A DNA stretch of 64,000 bases from Acidobacteriota bacterium (GCA_003222395.1 QHWB01000039.1:1-64000); one strand, 5' to 3'. Counted from the stretch's first letter, positions 7,025 through 15,624 are shown. Numbers and translations: made by a program. Notes: generated by a model not told the origin, from the letters alone.

Positions 7025-7926
7025 CGATGCGTCTTCGCGTCCGATCCAAAACGGTACGAGAGGATCTTGTAGATCAGCTTCGCGCACAGGAAATTGGGCG
7101 CGACGTTGCCCGCCATCGGCGCCAGCTCCACGATGTCGCAGCCGACCACCGTCCGCCGATCGATGACGCGGCGGAGCAGCGCGAGCGCTTCGTACCATGA
7201 CAGCCCGCCGGGCTCCGGCGTGCCGGTGGCCGGCATGATCGCCGGATCGAGACCGTCGACGTCGATCGTGATGTAAACGGTTTCACTGAGCGAGTCGACG
7301 ACGCGATCGATCCAGTCGTCGTGCTGGCGCATGTTGTAGTCGTAGAAGATTTCGGTCGGCAGCGACGGCGCGGCCGCCGCTTCGTCGGTCGACAGACTGC
7401 GGATGCCCACCTGCGTCGCCCGCGCGTACTCGAGCACGCGCCGCATCGCGCACGCATGGTTGTGCGGCGTGCCCATGTAGGTCTCGCGCAGATCGGCGTG
7501 CGCGTCGATCTGCAGCACCGACAACCCCGCGTGCTTCGACGCCACGGCGGCGACGAGCGGGCCGGTAATCGAATGTTCGCCGCCGAGCGCCAGCAGAAAC
7601 TTGTCGCGCGACACGATCTCCGTCGCGACGCGCCGGATGGCCTTCACGACATCGTCCATCGACGCGAACGGGAAATCCATCTCCGGCATCGTGAAGATGC
7701 CGACGGTGTGGACGTCGGTTTCCGTTTCCTCGTCCCACAGCTCCATGTGCGACGAGGCGACGAGGATCTCGTGCGGACCGTTGCGCGTGCCCGGCACGTA
7801 CGACGTCGTGCGATCGAGCGGAATCGGCAGGATGACGACGCGGGCGTTGTCGAAAGTCGTTGTCGTGGGAGGAAGGCCGCCGAACTCTCCGAGCGCGACG
7901 TGGTCGAAGTCAAACGGCAGATTCAT
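7021..7926 (-). CDS. speB: Agmatinase (ureohydrolase family)
   Basis: 301 residues of the arginase/agmatinase family, which hydrolyses agmatine to putrescine and urea with a binuclear Mn centre. The metal ligands are present: GGEHS (His 118), DAHADLR (Asp 141, His 143, Asp 145) and DVDGLDP (Asp 222, Asp 224). The substrate-loop HNHACAMRR is also present. It overlaps the upstream deoxyhypusine-synthase-like gene by 17 nt, so the two are co-translated: a polyamine operon. Other ureohydrolases (guanidinobutyrase) cannot be excluded, but the partner gene favours agmatine. Confidence 0.88.
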   Translation of the reverse strand: MNLPFDFDHVALGEFGGLPPTTTTFDNARVVILPIPLDRTTSYVPGTRNGPHEILVASSHMELWDEETETDVHTVGIFTMPEMDFPFASMDDVVKAIRRVATEIVSRDKFLLALGGEHSITGPLVAAVASKHAGLSVLQIDAHADLRETYMGTPHNHACAMRRVLEYARATQVGIRSLSTDEAAAAPSLPTEIFYDYNMRQHDDWIDRVVDSLSETVYITIDVDGLDPAIMPATGTPEPGGLSWYEALALLRRVIDRRTVVGCDIVELAPMAGNVAPNFLCAKLIYKILSYRFGSDAKTHR

Positions 7927-8992
7927 TCACTTCCTCGAAGCGATCGCTGGAGACCGGCTGACCGTCGATCGTCATCACGCGGCCGAGCGTGAACGCCGGC
8001 ATCCGGCGGTTGGCCAGCACGTCCTTGACGCTCGTCGCCAGCGCGCTCGCGAGGAGCGGCAGCGCGATGGTGGCGTCGGCCTGCACCGACACCTTGTCCG
8101 AGTCGGTCGCCAGCTTGCCCCAGCTCTGTGCCTCCTCGAGGCTCGATCCGGACGCGCCGCCGAAGTGCGGCACGTCGGTGACGATCTGCAGCGCGTAGCG
8201 GTGGCCGCCGACCTCGTCGCTGTAGAACTCGGCCTGCACGCTGGCCTGGTTGATGAAGTTCTTCGGGGTGCCGCCGCCGAGGACGACCGACGCCGTTCGC
8301 GGGCGCCGGATGATCACGTTCGCCGACTCGACGATGTCGCCGATGATGTCGATATAGCCCGCGCCAGGCGATTTCTGTCGCGCCTGCGACAGCCCCATGC
8401 CGATCGACGAGTCGGCGATGGCGGGACAGAAGATCGGCACGTTCGCGCGGTACGCCGCCGTCAGAATGCCGTCGGCGCGCGTCGTCTTCCAGAGATGGCC
8501 GCCGAGCAGATTCAGGAACTCACGGCCCGTGTGCGGACGGCGCTCGAGCGTGGCGGCGAACTCGGCAATCCAGTTGTCGTTGCCGATGAATTCCTCTTCG
8601 CTCGCGAACGTGTCGTACACCCGGTCGATTCGATCCTCGGCCAGCGCGGCGTCGTCGGCGTGCGGCGAACCGACGTAGTGGCGCTGGCCGCGCGTCTCGT
8701 GGAGATCGTGATAGAGGTTCGCGCCGGTCGACACGAGGCAGTCGACGTACCGATGGAGGACGAAGTGCGCGACGATCATCCGCAACCCGCCGGCCGACAG
8801 CGCTCCGGCCATGCCGAGAAAAATTGTCACGTCGTCCTGCAGCATCTTCTGCCAGATGCGATGCGCCGTCGCGAGGTTGCGTCCCTGAAACGAGATGCGC
8901 TCCATCCGCGCGAGCACCTGATCGGCGGTGAGGCCGGGCTCGACGGCGAACGGCTCGATCGGCGTCTGCAGAAATCGTGACTTCTTCTTCAT
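7910..8992 (-). CDS. Deoxyhypusine synthase family protein (probable polyamine aminobutyl-transferase)
   Basis: 360 residues, full length for the family. Deoxyhypusine synthases use NAD and spermidine and form an imine on an active-site Lys. The block VVLGGGTPKNFINQ carries the expected Lys (residue 244), and the NAD-site motifs LSAGG and ADSSIGMG are present. Bacteria lack the eukaryotic target eIF5A, so bacterial members are thought to move aminobutyl groups between small polyamines, for example to make homospermidine or spermidine. The 17-nt overlap with agmatinase supports polyamine chemistry. The ATG sits 8 nt after TATAAT with no Shine-Dalgarno, suggesting a leaderless mRNA. Confidence 0.85.
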   Translation of the reverse strand: MKKKSRFLQTPIEPFAVEPGLTADQVLARMERISFQGRNLATAHRIWQKMLQDDVTIFLGMAGALSAGGLRMIVAHFVLHRYVDCLVSTGANLYHDLHETRGQRHYVGSPHADDAALAEDRIDRVYDTFASEEEFIGNDNWIAEFAATLERRPHTGREFLNLLGGHLWKTTRADGILTAAYRANVPIFCPAIADSSIGMGLSQARQKSPGAGYIDIIGDIVESANVIIRRPRTASVVLGGGTPKNFINQASVQAEFYSDEVGGHRYALQIVTDVPHFGGASGSSLEEAQSWGKLATDSDKVSVQADATIALPLLASALATSVKDVLANRRMPAFTLGRVMTIDGQPVSSDRFEEVNESAV

Positions 8993-9000
8993 GCGCGCAC

Positions 9001-9006
9001 ATTATA
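9001..9006 (-). promoter_or_regulatory. -10 box TATAAT of the polyamine operon
   Basis: On the minus strand TATAAT occupies 9006-9001 and the start ATG is at 8992, leaving 8 nt. Initiation 6-8 nt after the hexamer would put the first transcribed base at or just before the ATG. The heptamer tract begins immediately upstream, so any -35 would lie inside repeat sequence. Confidence 0.55.
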
Positions 9007-9009
9007 GCC

Positions 9010-9088
9010 AACGACGCCGGCGCTAACGACCGACGACGACCGCGACCAACGACCACGACTGACGACCAGCGACCGAGGACTAACGACT
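9010..9088. repeat. Heptamer tract R1 (unit about AACGACC)
   Basis: About ten imperfect 7-nt units built on ACGAC (AACGACC, ACGACTG, AGCGACC, AACGACT) fill the space between the polyamine operon promoter and the barrel-protein gene. On the minus strand it reads TAGTCGT TAGTCCT and so on, and the TAG stop of the upstream gene (9089-9087) lies in its first unit. All units face the same way. Confidence 0.7.
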
Positions 9089-12086
9089 AAAACGCTCTTC
9101 CGACCCGAACATACGCGACTGTGCCGTTGCCGACGACGCCGGTCGGATCGTGGCCCCACGCGGCGCCCGCGGTGATCGTGAACGGAAAAAAATAGCCGGC
9201 GACGACGTTCAGCGAGAGCTCGCCGCCGAGCGACGTCTTGATCGCATTCGATCGGAACGCGCGCGTCCACGCGTGGCCCGCGTCGGCGAAGAGCGCGCCG
9301 TGGATGGTGTGGACGAACAGCGGCCACGTTCCGACACCGCGCTGCGGACGCGCGATCGGAAAGCGGTAGTCGGCGTTCGCGACGATGATGTGACTTCCCG
9401 CGAACGTGTTGCTCGGAAATCCGCGCAGCAGGCCGAACGCGCTGCTGCCGAAGCTGACGACGCCGGGGTCCGACGCGGCGCCGCCGAGGAGAAATGTCCG
9501 GCCGACCGTTGGATCGCCCGAGGATGCGCCGCCGGCGAGGCGGACGGCGACGACGTGATGCGCCGTGAGACCCGGCACGTACGCCCGAACGTCAGCCGTC
9601 GCCGTCGTCGCGTCGGCGAAGGATCCGAGGCCATGCCGCACGACTTCGATTGTCGTTCCAGCCGTGACGCCAGCTTCAGGGCTGATGGAGTAGCCGTATG
9701 CGTGCGCCGTCGTCGTGCCCCATGCCGCGCGTGCCGCCGTGCGATTCCGTGAAATCGTTTCGTGCGGGAATGTGTAGTCGTTCACCGCACGGACGATTGA
9801 CGCCAGCGCCGTATGCGAAACGCGCGTGTGACGAATCGGCAGGATGACTCCGGCCTGGATCTGGCGCTGGCGCAGCGTGGCTTCGGCGGGCGTTCCGTTG
9901 TCGCTCGCAGGACCGGCGAAGAACGACGTGTCGCTCGACGCGGTCGCGAAAAAGGTCGGCCGCCAGCGGTCGTAAAAGTAGGAAATCTGCCAGTCTGGGA
10001 CGGCGGCATTCGGTCTGGGCGCATCCGACGGGCCGGACGCGAGCCACGTGGCCGACGCGGAGTAGAAGTGATAGCCGAGCACGTCGTAGCCGCCGACTGC
10101 CGCGCCGACGCGGAGCTGAGTGTTGTCGCCTTCGACGACCGGCGACCACGAAGTCGGTCTGAGCGTGGGCAGGGGAGAGTAGGGAACGCTGGTCGCAGAT
10201 GCCTGCAGGGGCGGAGCCTGCTCCGCCCGGAGCGACGATTCGTCGAAGGACAGGGGCCGAGCAGGCTCGACCCCTGCCGGTGCAGCTCCTACCGATGCAG
10301 CCCCTACCGATGCAGGGGAGGACAACGGATACGGCATCGAGAAGAGATCGAATCCGTCGGGAGTGTAGCCGACGAACACGATCGTCTTTCCATCCGGCGA
10401 GACGTCGGGCCACGTCGCGCCTCCGGTCGACGATGACAGTTGCCGCGGCGCTCGCGAACCATCGACGCTCAGCTCGTACAGATTGAACGGCTGCTCCTGC
10501 GGCGCCACGGCCGCGACGAGCGCCGCGCCGTCGGGACGCCACGCCGGCGTCACGACCCGCGTGCGATCGAACGATGCCACCGTGAAGACAGTACGTGTGT
10601 CGATGTCGACGATGACGATCTCCGATAAGGCGCCGAGGCGATGGCGTTCGGCCGCGATGCGACGGCCGTCGGGCGACCATCGCGGCGCATTGAACTGCGT
10701 CCCAGCTTCGGCGACGAGCGATTCGATGGTCGCGCGATCGGTCATCCTCCCCGAGAAAGGAGGGTCGGGCTTTAGCCGGACCAAAACCAGATCACGCTGC
10801 CCCGGTCGATCCTGGACCGCCACCAGCGTCCGTTCATCCGGCGACAGATCGGGCTCGAGCAGCCGCGCGTCTTTCGTCAGCCGACGAGAGCGGCCGCTCG
10901 TGCGCGAGCGGACGTAGATGTCGCTGTACATGCCGACGTTTCGCCGCCGCTCCTGCTGGTCGAAGTACATCGCGTCGCGTCCAATGGCTGTGGTCGATCC
11001 GAGGTAGCGCCGGCTGAGACGCTCGGGCTGCGAGCTGTCGAGGCCGACGCGATACAGCGATGGAAATTCGTCGGCGTTCCGAACGGAGTAAAGAATGTTG
11101 GGGGGCGAGCCGCGATCGAACCGCGGGCCGACGACCGTAAACCCGTGATGGGTCAGACGTGTCGCGTGCTGTTCGGCCAGCGGCGGGTCGGTCGACGGCT
11201 CGAGCGTACGCTCGTAGTCGCGCCACAACTCGCCGAGCGATTCGCCGTACACCTTGTTGAATGCCCGCGACGCCGTGTAGGGGACCCGGCCCGCCGTCGC
11301 GCGCGCCAGCGCTCCGAGCGTCTCGACGCCGAACCGCGTGGCGAGATAGTCGTGAAACCCGACGCCGTACGCATACGGCGCCGCGCCGCCGGGCCAGTCG
11401 GTGAGACCGCCGTTCACGCGATCGAGCGGCTCGAGCCGATGGCGCGCCGCGGCTTCGGCGATCACCGCCGTGAAATCGCCGGCATGGAGGCGTCCGTGGC
11501 CGGTCACGACGCTTTCTTCGTAGGTCGCGAGACCTTCGATCTGCCACGTCGGCAGGAACACGTTCGGAAAAGCCAGGGTCACGCGCCCGAAGACACCGCG
11601 GACCAGGCGCGCCCACCCTTCGGATCGATCGAGGTGGACAACGTGCGTGAACTCGTGCGTGAACGCGACGCGCAGCCAGTCGTCGACGTCGCCGATGAAT
11701 TCCGATCCCGCCGGCCACACGGTGTACAGGACGATCGTGTCGTAGGGCAGGGGCGTCGCGTAGCCGTTGGCGAGCTCGGTCTGATCGGCGAGCACGACGT
11801 GCGTCCGGCGCGGCGGGTCGACGCCGAAGGGCTGCCGCAGCGCGCGCCATGTCTCCTCGGCAATCGGCCCGAGGCGCCGCGCCAGCTGCTCCTCGCCCTG
11901 GTGGTAATAAATGACGAAGTGCTCGGTCGACCGCATCCGGAAATGCAGCGCCGGATCGAAGAGCGTCGCCGCGTGAAGAGGAGTTCCGAGCAGGATGGCG
12001 GCGGCGCAGGCCTGACAGAATCGTGTAAGATGATCTCCGATTTTGAATAGTCGGATACCGTAATAATACGGCGCGCGCGCGCTCAC
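9087..12086 (-). CDS. Exported peptidase-MA/PD40-propeller/outer-membrane barrel protein
   Basis: 999 residues from GTG 12086, which overlaps the mutS stop as GTGA. A longer frame extends into mutS but is a shadow. The N-terminal 40 residues are a signal-like hydrophobic segment ending in PLHAA. Residues 50-330 form a peptidase-MA-like domain with the zinc motif HEFTH (144-148). Next come PD40/TolB-like propeller repeats (WSPDGRRIAAERH, WRPDGAALVAAV, VSPDGKTIVFVGYTPDG), and from about 640 a C-terminal beta-barrel of the surface-antigen/BamA type ending in YVRVGRAF. The terminal Phe fits outer-membrane insertion. An Ala/Pro-rich linker at 591-626 is encoded by a palindromic repeat module. Likely an outer-membrane-anchored peptidase or assembly factor; exact role unknown. 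Confidence 0.75.
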   Translation of the reverse strand: MSARAPYYYGIRLFKIGDHLTRFCQACAAAILLGTPLHAATLFDPALHFRMRSTEHFVIYYHQGEEQLARRLGPIAEETWRALRQPFGVDPPRRTHVVLADQTELANGYATPLPYDTIVLYTVWPAGSEFIGDVDDWLRVAFTHEFTHVVHLDRSEGWARLVRGVFGRVTLAFPNVFLPTWQIEGLATYEESVVTGHGRLHAGDFTAVIAEAAARHRLEPLDRVNGGLTDWPGGAAPYAYGVGFHDYLATRFGVETLGALARATAGRVPYTASRAFNKVYGESLGELWRDYERTLEPSTDPPLAEQHATRLTHHGFTVVGPRFDRGSPPNILYSVRNADEFPSLYRVGLDSSQPERLSRRYLGSTTAIGRDAMYFDQQERRRNVGMYSDIYVRSRTSGRSRRLTKDARLLEPDLSPDERTLVAVQDRPGQRDLVLVRLKPDPPFSGRMTDRATIESLVAEAGTQFNAPRWSPDGRRIAAERHRLGALSEIVIVDIDTRTVFTVASFDRTRVVTPAWRPDGAALVAAVAPQEQPFNLYELSVDGSRAPRQLSSSTGGATWPDVSPDGKTIVFVGYTPDGFDLFSMPYPLSSPASVGAASVGAAPAGVEPARPLSFDESSLRAEQAPPLQASATSVPYSPLPTLRPTSWSPVVEGDNTQLRVGAAVGGYDVLGYHFYSASATWLASGPSDAPRPNAAVPDWQISYFYDRWRPTFFATASSDTSFFAGPASDNGTPAEATLRQRQIQAGVILPIRHTRVSHTALASIVRAVNDYTFPHETISRNRTAARAAWGTTTAHAYGYSISPEAGVTAGTTIEVVRHGLGSFADATTATADVRAYVPGLTAHHVVAVRLAGGASSGDPTVGRTFLLGGAASDPGVVSFGSSAFGLLRGFPSNTFAGSHIIVANADYRFPIARPQRGVGTWPLFVHTIHGALFADAGHAWTRAFRSNAIKTSLGGELSLNVVAGYFFPFTITAGAAWGHDPTGVVGNGTVAYVRVGRAF
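10209..10315. repeat. Palindromic module inside the barrel-protein gene
   Basis: Two hairpins lie in frame in the coding region: GGGCGGAGC/GCTCCGCCC (10209-10217 and 10220-10228) and 12-bp arms CAGGGGCCGAGC/GCTCGACCCCTG with one mismatch (10251-10262 and 10265-10276). Direct repeats CCTACCGATGCAG at 10288 and 10303 (15-bp period) follow. The block encodes the Ala/Val/Pro linker between propeller and barrel. Confidence 0.7.
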
Positions 12087-14782
12087 AGCTGCTTCTTCAG
12101 CTCCGCGAGGAACGTCAGCGCGTCGATCGGCGTCATCCGATCGACGTCGACCGCTTCCAGCTTCTCGCGCACGACGTCGCGCGGCGGCGCGGCCGGCTGG
12201 AACAATCCGAGCTGGCGCTGCGGCTCGGACGGCGTGCCGCTGAGCGACGGGCGGCCGCCGCGCGTCAGCTCGTCGCGCTCGAGCGCGGACAGGATCTCGC
12301 GCGCGCGATCGATGACCGACCTCGGCAGCCCGGCGAGCCGAGCGACCTGGATGCCGTAGCTGCGATCCGACCGCCCGGGCACGATCTTCCGCAGGAAGAT
12401 GATGTCGTCCTTCCATTCGCGCGCGGCGACGTGACAATTCACCACTCCCGGCGTCGCGTCCGCCAGATCCGTGAGCTCGTGGTAGTGCGTCGCGAACAGC
12501 GTCTTCGGCCGCATGCGCGGGTTGGTCGCCAGGAACTCGGAGACGGCCCACGCGATGCTCAGCCCGTCGAAGGTCGACGTGCCGCGGCCAATCTCGTCGA
12601 GCACGACGAGGCTTCGCGACGTCGCGTGGTGCAGGATGTTCGCCGTCTCCTGCATCTCCGCCATGAACGTCGACTGGCCGCGCGCGATGTTGTCGGACGC
12701 GCCGACGCGCGCGAAGATGCGGTCGACGAGCGGCAGCTTCGCTTCGCGCGCCGGCACGAACGATCCCGCCTGCGCCATGATGCAGATCAGCGCCGTCTGC
12801 CGCAGGTAGGTCGATTTCCCGCCCATGTTCGGACCGGTCAGGACGACGAGCTGCGCCGAGCTGCCGTTCAGCGTGATGTCGTTCGGCACGAACGGATCGC
12901 CCGACGCGGTTCGCCGCTCGACAACGGGATGGCGCCCATCGACGACGGACAGTTCGTCGCCGTCGTGCATCTGCGGCTTGATGTAGTTGTTGACCGCGGC
13001 AACCTCCGCCAGTGTCGCGAGGACGTCGAGCGCGGCGAGCGCCCGCGCCGTCGCCTGAATCCGCGGCGCTTCCGCCGCCACCTCCGCGACCAGCCGCCCG
13101 AAGATCTCGAGCTCGCGCTCGAGGATCCGCTCGTCCGCGCCGAGCACTTTCTCCTCGTACTCCTTGAGCGCCGGCGTGATGAAGCGCTCGCCGCCGGCAA
13201 TCGTCTGCTTGCGGTGATAGTCGGCCGGCACCGCGCGCAGGTTCGACTTCGACACCTCGATGTAGTAGCCGAAGACGCGGTTGTAGCGGACCTTGAGCGA
13301 CGCGATGCCGGTTCGCGCGCGCTCGCGCTCTTCCATCTCCGCGATCACCTGCTTGCCCGAACGGCTGATCGTCCGCAGCTCGTCGAGCTCCCGATCGATG
13401 CCGTCGCGCGTGAAGCCGCCGTCGCGCGCGAACACCGGTGCGTCTTCGGTCAACGTCGATTCAATCGTGCGCCGGACGTCCGTCAGGTCGTCGAGCTCCG
13501 CGACGAGCGATCGCACGAGCGGCGCCTGCAGCTCGCCGAGCACCGCGCGCACCCGCGGCACGACGCCGAGCGACTGCCCGAGGCCGACGAGGTCGCGTGG
13601 TCCGGCGGTGCCGAGGGCGGCACGCGCGACGAGCCGCTCGAGGTCCTGAACGGCTTTCAGCGTCTCGCGGAACCGGCCGCGATCGGTCGTACGGAACGCC
13701 AGCTCCTCGACGGCGTCGAGCCGATGGCGGATCGGTTCGAGTGCGACGAGTGGACGAAGCAGCCACGAGCGCAGAAGTCTGCTGCCGATCGCCGTCACCG
13801 TCGTATCGATCTCCCGGAGCAGCGATCCGTCGCGGCTGCCCTCGGATCCTTCCAGCACCTCGAGATGCTTCAGCGTCGTCGGATCGATGAGCAGCGCATC
13901 CGCGCGCTGCCGGAAGGCAATCGACCGTACGTGCGCCAGGTCGACCTTCTGCGTGCTGCGGAGATGGTGGACGAGCGCGCCTGCGGCCGCGACGGCGGCG
14001 TCGTGGCGGTCGAGACCGAATCCTCCGAGGCCGCCGGCGCGGAATTGATCGAGCAACGTTCTTCGCGCGGTCTCCACGTCGAACGTCCAGGCGTCGACGG
14101 CGGTAATCGGCAGCCCTGCGGCGACGACCGGATTCGGGAGCGCATGCGTGGTCCCGCCGTTGGACGAGCCCGGAGCGTCGTGACGCGCCGCGAGAATTTC
14201 GCGCGGCCGGATGATCGCGAGCTCGTCGGCCAGCGCCTGCAGTCCCTCGCGGCCGGCGTATTCGGCCGCAGTGAATTCGCCGGTCGAGAGATCGAGCAGC
14301 GCGACGCCCACAACGGGTGGCGCGGCGCTTTCAGCCCCGCGATCGCGGCCCTGAAAGGGCCGCGCCACATCCATACCCGTTGGCGCCACCGCCATGATGA
14401 ACGCCGGCTCGCGCGCGTCGAGGTACCTCGCGTCGGTGAGCGTCCCCGGCGAGACGACGCGGACGACTTCGCGCTTGACGACGCCCTTCGCCTTGCGCGG
14501 ATCTTCGACCTGTTCGCAGATGGCGACGCGGAATCCTTTCTTGACGAGCCGCGCGATGTAGCCGTCGACGGCGTGGTACGGCACGCCGCACATCGGGATG
14601 CCGCCGCCGTTCGAGTCCTTCGACCGCGACGTCAGCGTCAGTTCGAGCGCCCGCGCCGCCACGAGGGCGTCTTCGTAGAACATCTCGTAGAAGTCGCCCA
14701 TCCGGAACAACAGGATCGCATCGCGATGCTGCTGCTTCGCGTCCAGGTACTGACGCATCGCGGGCGTCGCCGTCGCTGACAT
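12083..14782 (-). CDS. mutS: DNA mismatch repair protein MutS
   Basis: 899 residues, slightly longer than typical MutS (about 850). The N-terminal mismatch-recognition motif FRMGDFYEMFYEDA contains the Phe-x-Glu wedge. The ATPase has Walker A TGPNMGGKSTYLRQTA, Walker B LVVLDEIGRGTSTFDGLS and a following ATHYHEL. MutS binds mismatches and recruits MutL, which is not in the window. Residues about 139-156, between the strand AFIMAVAP and GVALLDLSTGEF, are encoded by an in-frame palindromic repeat, a loop where length varies in the family. The gene starts 9 nt after TAGACT with no Shine-Dalgarno. The next gene is coupled by a GTGA overlap. Confidence 0.97.
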   Translation of the reverse strand: MSATATPAMRQYLDAKQQHRDAILLFRMGDFYEMFYEDALVAARALELTLTSRSKDSNGGGIPMCGVPYHAVDGYIARLVKKGFRVAICEQVEDPRKAKGVVKREVVRVVSPGTLTDARYLDAREPAFIMAVAPTGMDVARPFQGRDRGAESAAPPVVGVALLDLSTGEFTAAEYAGREGLQALADELAIIRPREILAARHDAPGSSNGGTTHALPNPVVAAGLPITAVDAWTFDVETARRTLLDQFRAGGLGGFGLDRHDAAVAAAGALVHHLRSTQKVDLAHVRSIAFRQRADALLIDPTTLKHLEVLEGSEGSRDGSLLREIDTTVTAIGSRLLRSWLLRPLVALEPIRHRLDAVEELAFRTTDRGRFRETLKAVQDLERLVARAALGTAGPRDLVGLGQSLGVVPRVRAVLGELQAPLVRSLVAELDDLTDVRRTIESTLTEDAPVFARDGGFTRDGIDRELDELRTISRSGKQVIAEMEERERARTGIASLKVRYNRVFGYYIEVSKSNLRAVPADYHRKQTIAGGERFITPALKEYEEKVLGADERILERELEIFGRLVAEVAAEAPRIQATARALAALDVLATLAEVAAVNNYIKPQMHDGDELSVVDGRHPVVERRTASGDPFVPNDITLNGSSAQLVVLTGPNMGGKSTYLRQTALICIMAQAGSFVPAREAKLPLVDRIFARVGASDNIARGQSTFMAEMQETANILHHATSRSLVVLDEIGRGTSTFDGLSIAWAVSEFLATNPRMRPKTLFATHYHELTDLADATPGVVNCHVAAREWKDDIIFLRKIVPGRSDRSYGIQVARLAGLPRSVIDRAREILSALERDELTRGGRPSLSGTPSEPQRQLGLFQPAAPPRDVVREKLEAVDVDRMTPIDALTFLAELKKQL
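14317..14368. repeat. Family-B palindromic element inserted in mutS
   Basis: Outer arms GTGGCGCGGC (14317-14326) and GCCGCGCCAC (14359-14368) are perfect complements. Each half has a small inner hairpin with CTTTCAG or CTGAAAG in its loop. The half-unit GTGGCGCGGCCCTTTCAGG matches the elements at 24856 and 59633 (GTAGCGC-AGCCTTTCAGG). Confidence 0.7.
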
Positions 14783-14791
14783 ATGCTTTAA

Positions 14792-14797
14792 AGTCTA
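14792..14797 (-). promoter_or_regulatory. -10-like TAGACT of mutS
   Basis: TAGACT on the minus strand ends 9 nt before the mutS ATG (14782). There is no ribosome site in the gap, suggesting a very short or absent leader. Confidence 0.4.
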
Positions 14798-14801
14798 GAC
14801 C

Positions 14802-14896
14802 AGCTATCAGCTGTCAGCCGTCGGCTTTCAGCTCTGGCTTTCGGTGCATGGCGCAGCTGAAAGCTGATAGCTGATAGCTGAAAGCTGTTAGCCGTT
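14802..14896. repeat. Heptamer tract R2 with inverted arms (unit AGCTGAT)
   Basis: The left arm (14802-14836) reads AGCTATC, AGCTGTC, AGCCGTC, GGCTTTC, AGCTCTG. The right arm (14855-14896) reads AGCTGAA, AGCTGAT, AGCTGAT, AGCTGAA, AGCTGTT, AGCCGTT. The arms are roughly complementary, so the tract can fold back on itself. The right arm stops 2 nt before the tsaB start codon, and the tract fills almost all of the divergent mutS/tsaB spacer. Confidence 0.8.
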
Positions 14897-14898
14897 CG

Positions 14899-15624
14899 AT
14901 GCGCGTGCTGGCGCTTGACACGACGACGCGAGAGGGGAGCGTGGCGCTCGTCGAAGACGATCGCGTCGTCGACGAGCGGCGCGGCGACGGATCGCGAACC
15001 CACGCGGAACGCCTGCCATCGGAGCTCGCCGATCTCGCGGCCGCGCACGGCGTGGCATGGGCCGACATCGATCTGTTCGCGGTCGCGTCGGGCCCCGGGT
15101 CGTTTACCGGCCTGCGCATCGGCATCGCGACGATTCAGGGGCTGGCGTTCGTGAACCGCCGCCGCGTCGTCGCGGTCGCCGCGCTCGACGCGCTCGCGCA
15201 GGCGGCGAGCGCCGATCGAGCGGCGGGCACGATCGTGGCGGCATGGATGGACGCGCATCGCCACGATGTGTTCACGGCGCTGTATCGCGTGACCGATGCG
15301 CCGCTGTTCACGCCCGAGCGCCTCGCTGCGGTTGAAGCGCCGAGCGTCGGGGATCCGCTCGAAACATTGACCCGCTGGTCGGCGTATTTCGATCGCGGGT
15401 CGGTGTTCATCGGCGACGGGGCGGTGAAGTACCGCGGCGAGATCGATCGCGGGGCGGCGGGTGCAGCGGTCACCGCGCCGCCGCCGCTGGCCGGCGCGAT
15501 CGGACGCATCGCGCTCGCGCGCGCGGCGCGCGGCGACACGGTGGACCCGGCAGGCATTCAGCCGCTGTACATCCGCCGGCCGGACGCGGAGATCGATCGG
15601 GAGAAGAAGCGCTCGCCACAATGA
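14899..15624 (+). CDS. tsaB: tRNA N6-threonylcarbamoyladenosine biosynthesis protein TsaB
   Basis: 241 residues. TsaB is the inactive Kae1/TsaD-like partner that scaffolds TsaD and TsaE when the universal t6A37 modification is made on ANN-decoding tRNAs. The family start LALDTTTREGSVALVEDDRV and the central SGPGSFTGLRIGIATIQGLAF block are clear. It overlaps rimI by 4 nt (ATGA), the common tsaB-rimI arrangement. The start ATG lies 2 nt after the last unit of heptamer tract R2, so its whole leader region is repeat and there is no Shine-Dalgarno. Confidence 0.93.
   Translation: MRVLALDTTTREGSVALVEDDRVVDERRGDGSRTHAERLPSELADLAAAHGVAWADIDLFAVASGPGSFTGLRIGIATIQGLAFVNRRRVVAVAALDALAQAASADRAAGTIVAAWMDAHRHDVFTALYRVTDAPLFTPERLAAVEAPSVGDPLETLTRWSAYFDRGSVFIGDGAVKYRGEIDRGAAGAAVTAPPPLAGAIGRIALARAARGDTVDPAGIQPLYIRRPDAEIDREKKRSPQ

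Noticed and set aside
12087-12551. 155-residue N-terminal extension of the barrel protein
   Set aside because: It is a shadow of mutS; GTG 12086 gives a signal peptide and a GTGA overlap.
12431-14779. 782-codon plus-strand frame opposite mutS
   Set aside because: Arg-rich shadow of mutS with no domain; MutS on the minus strand is certain.
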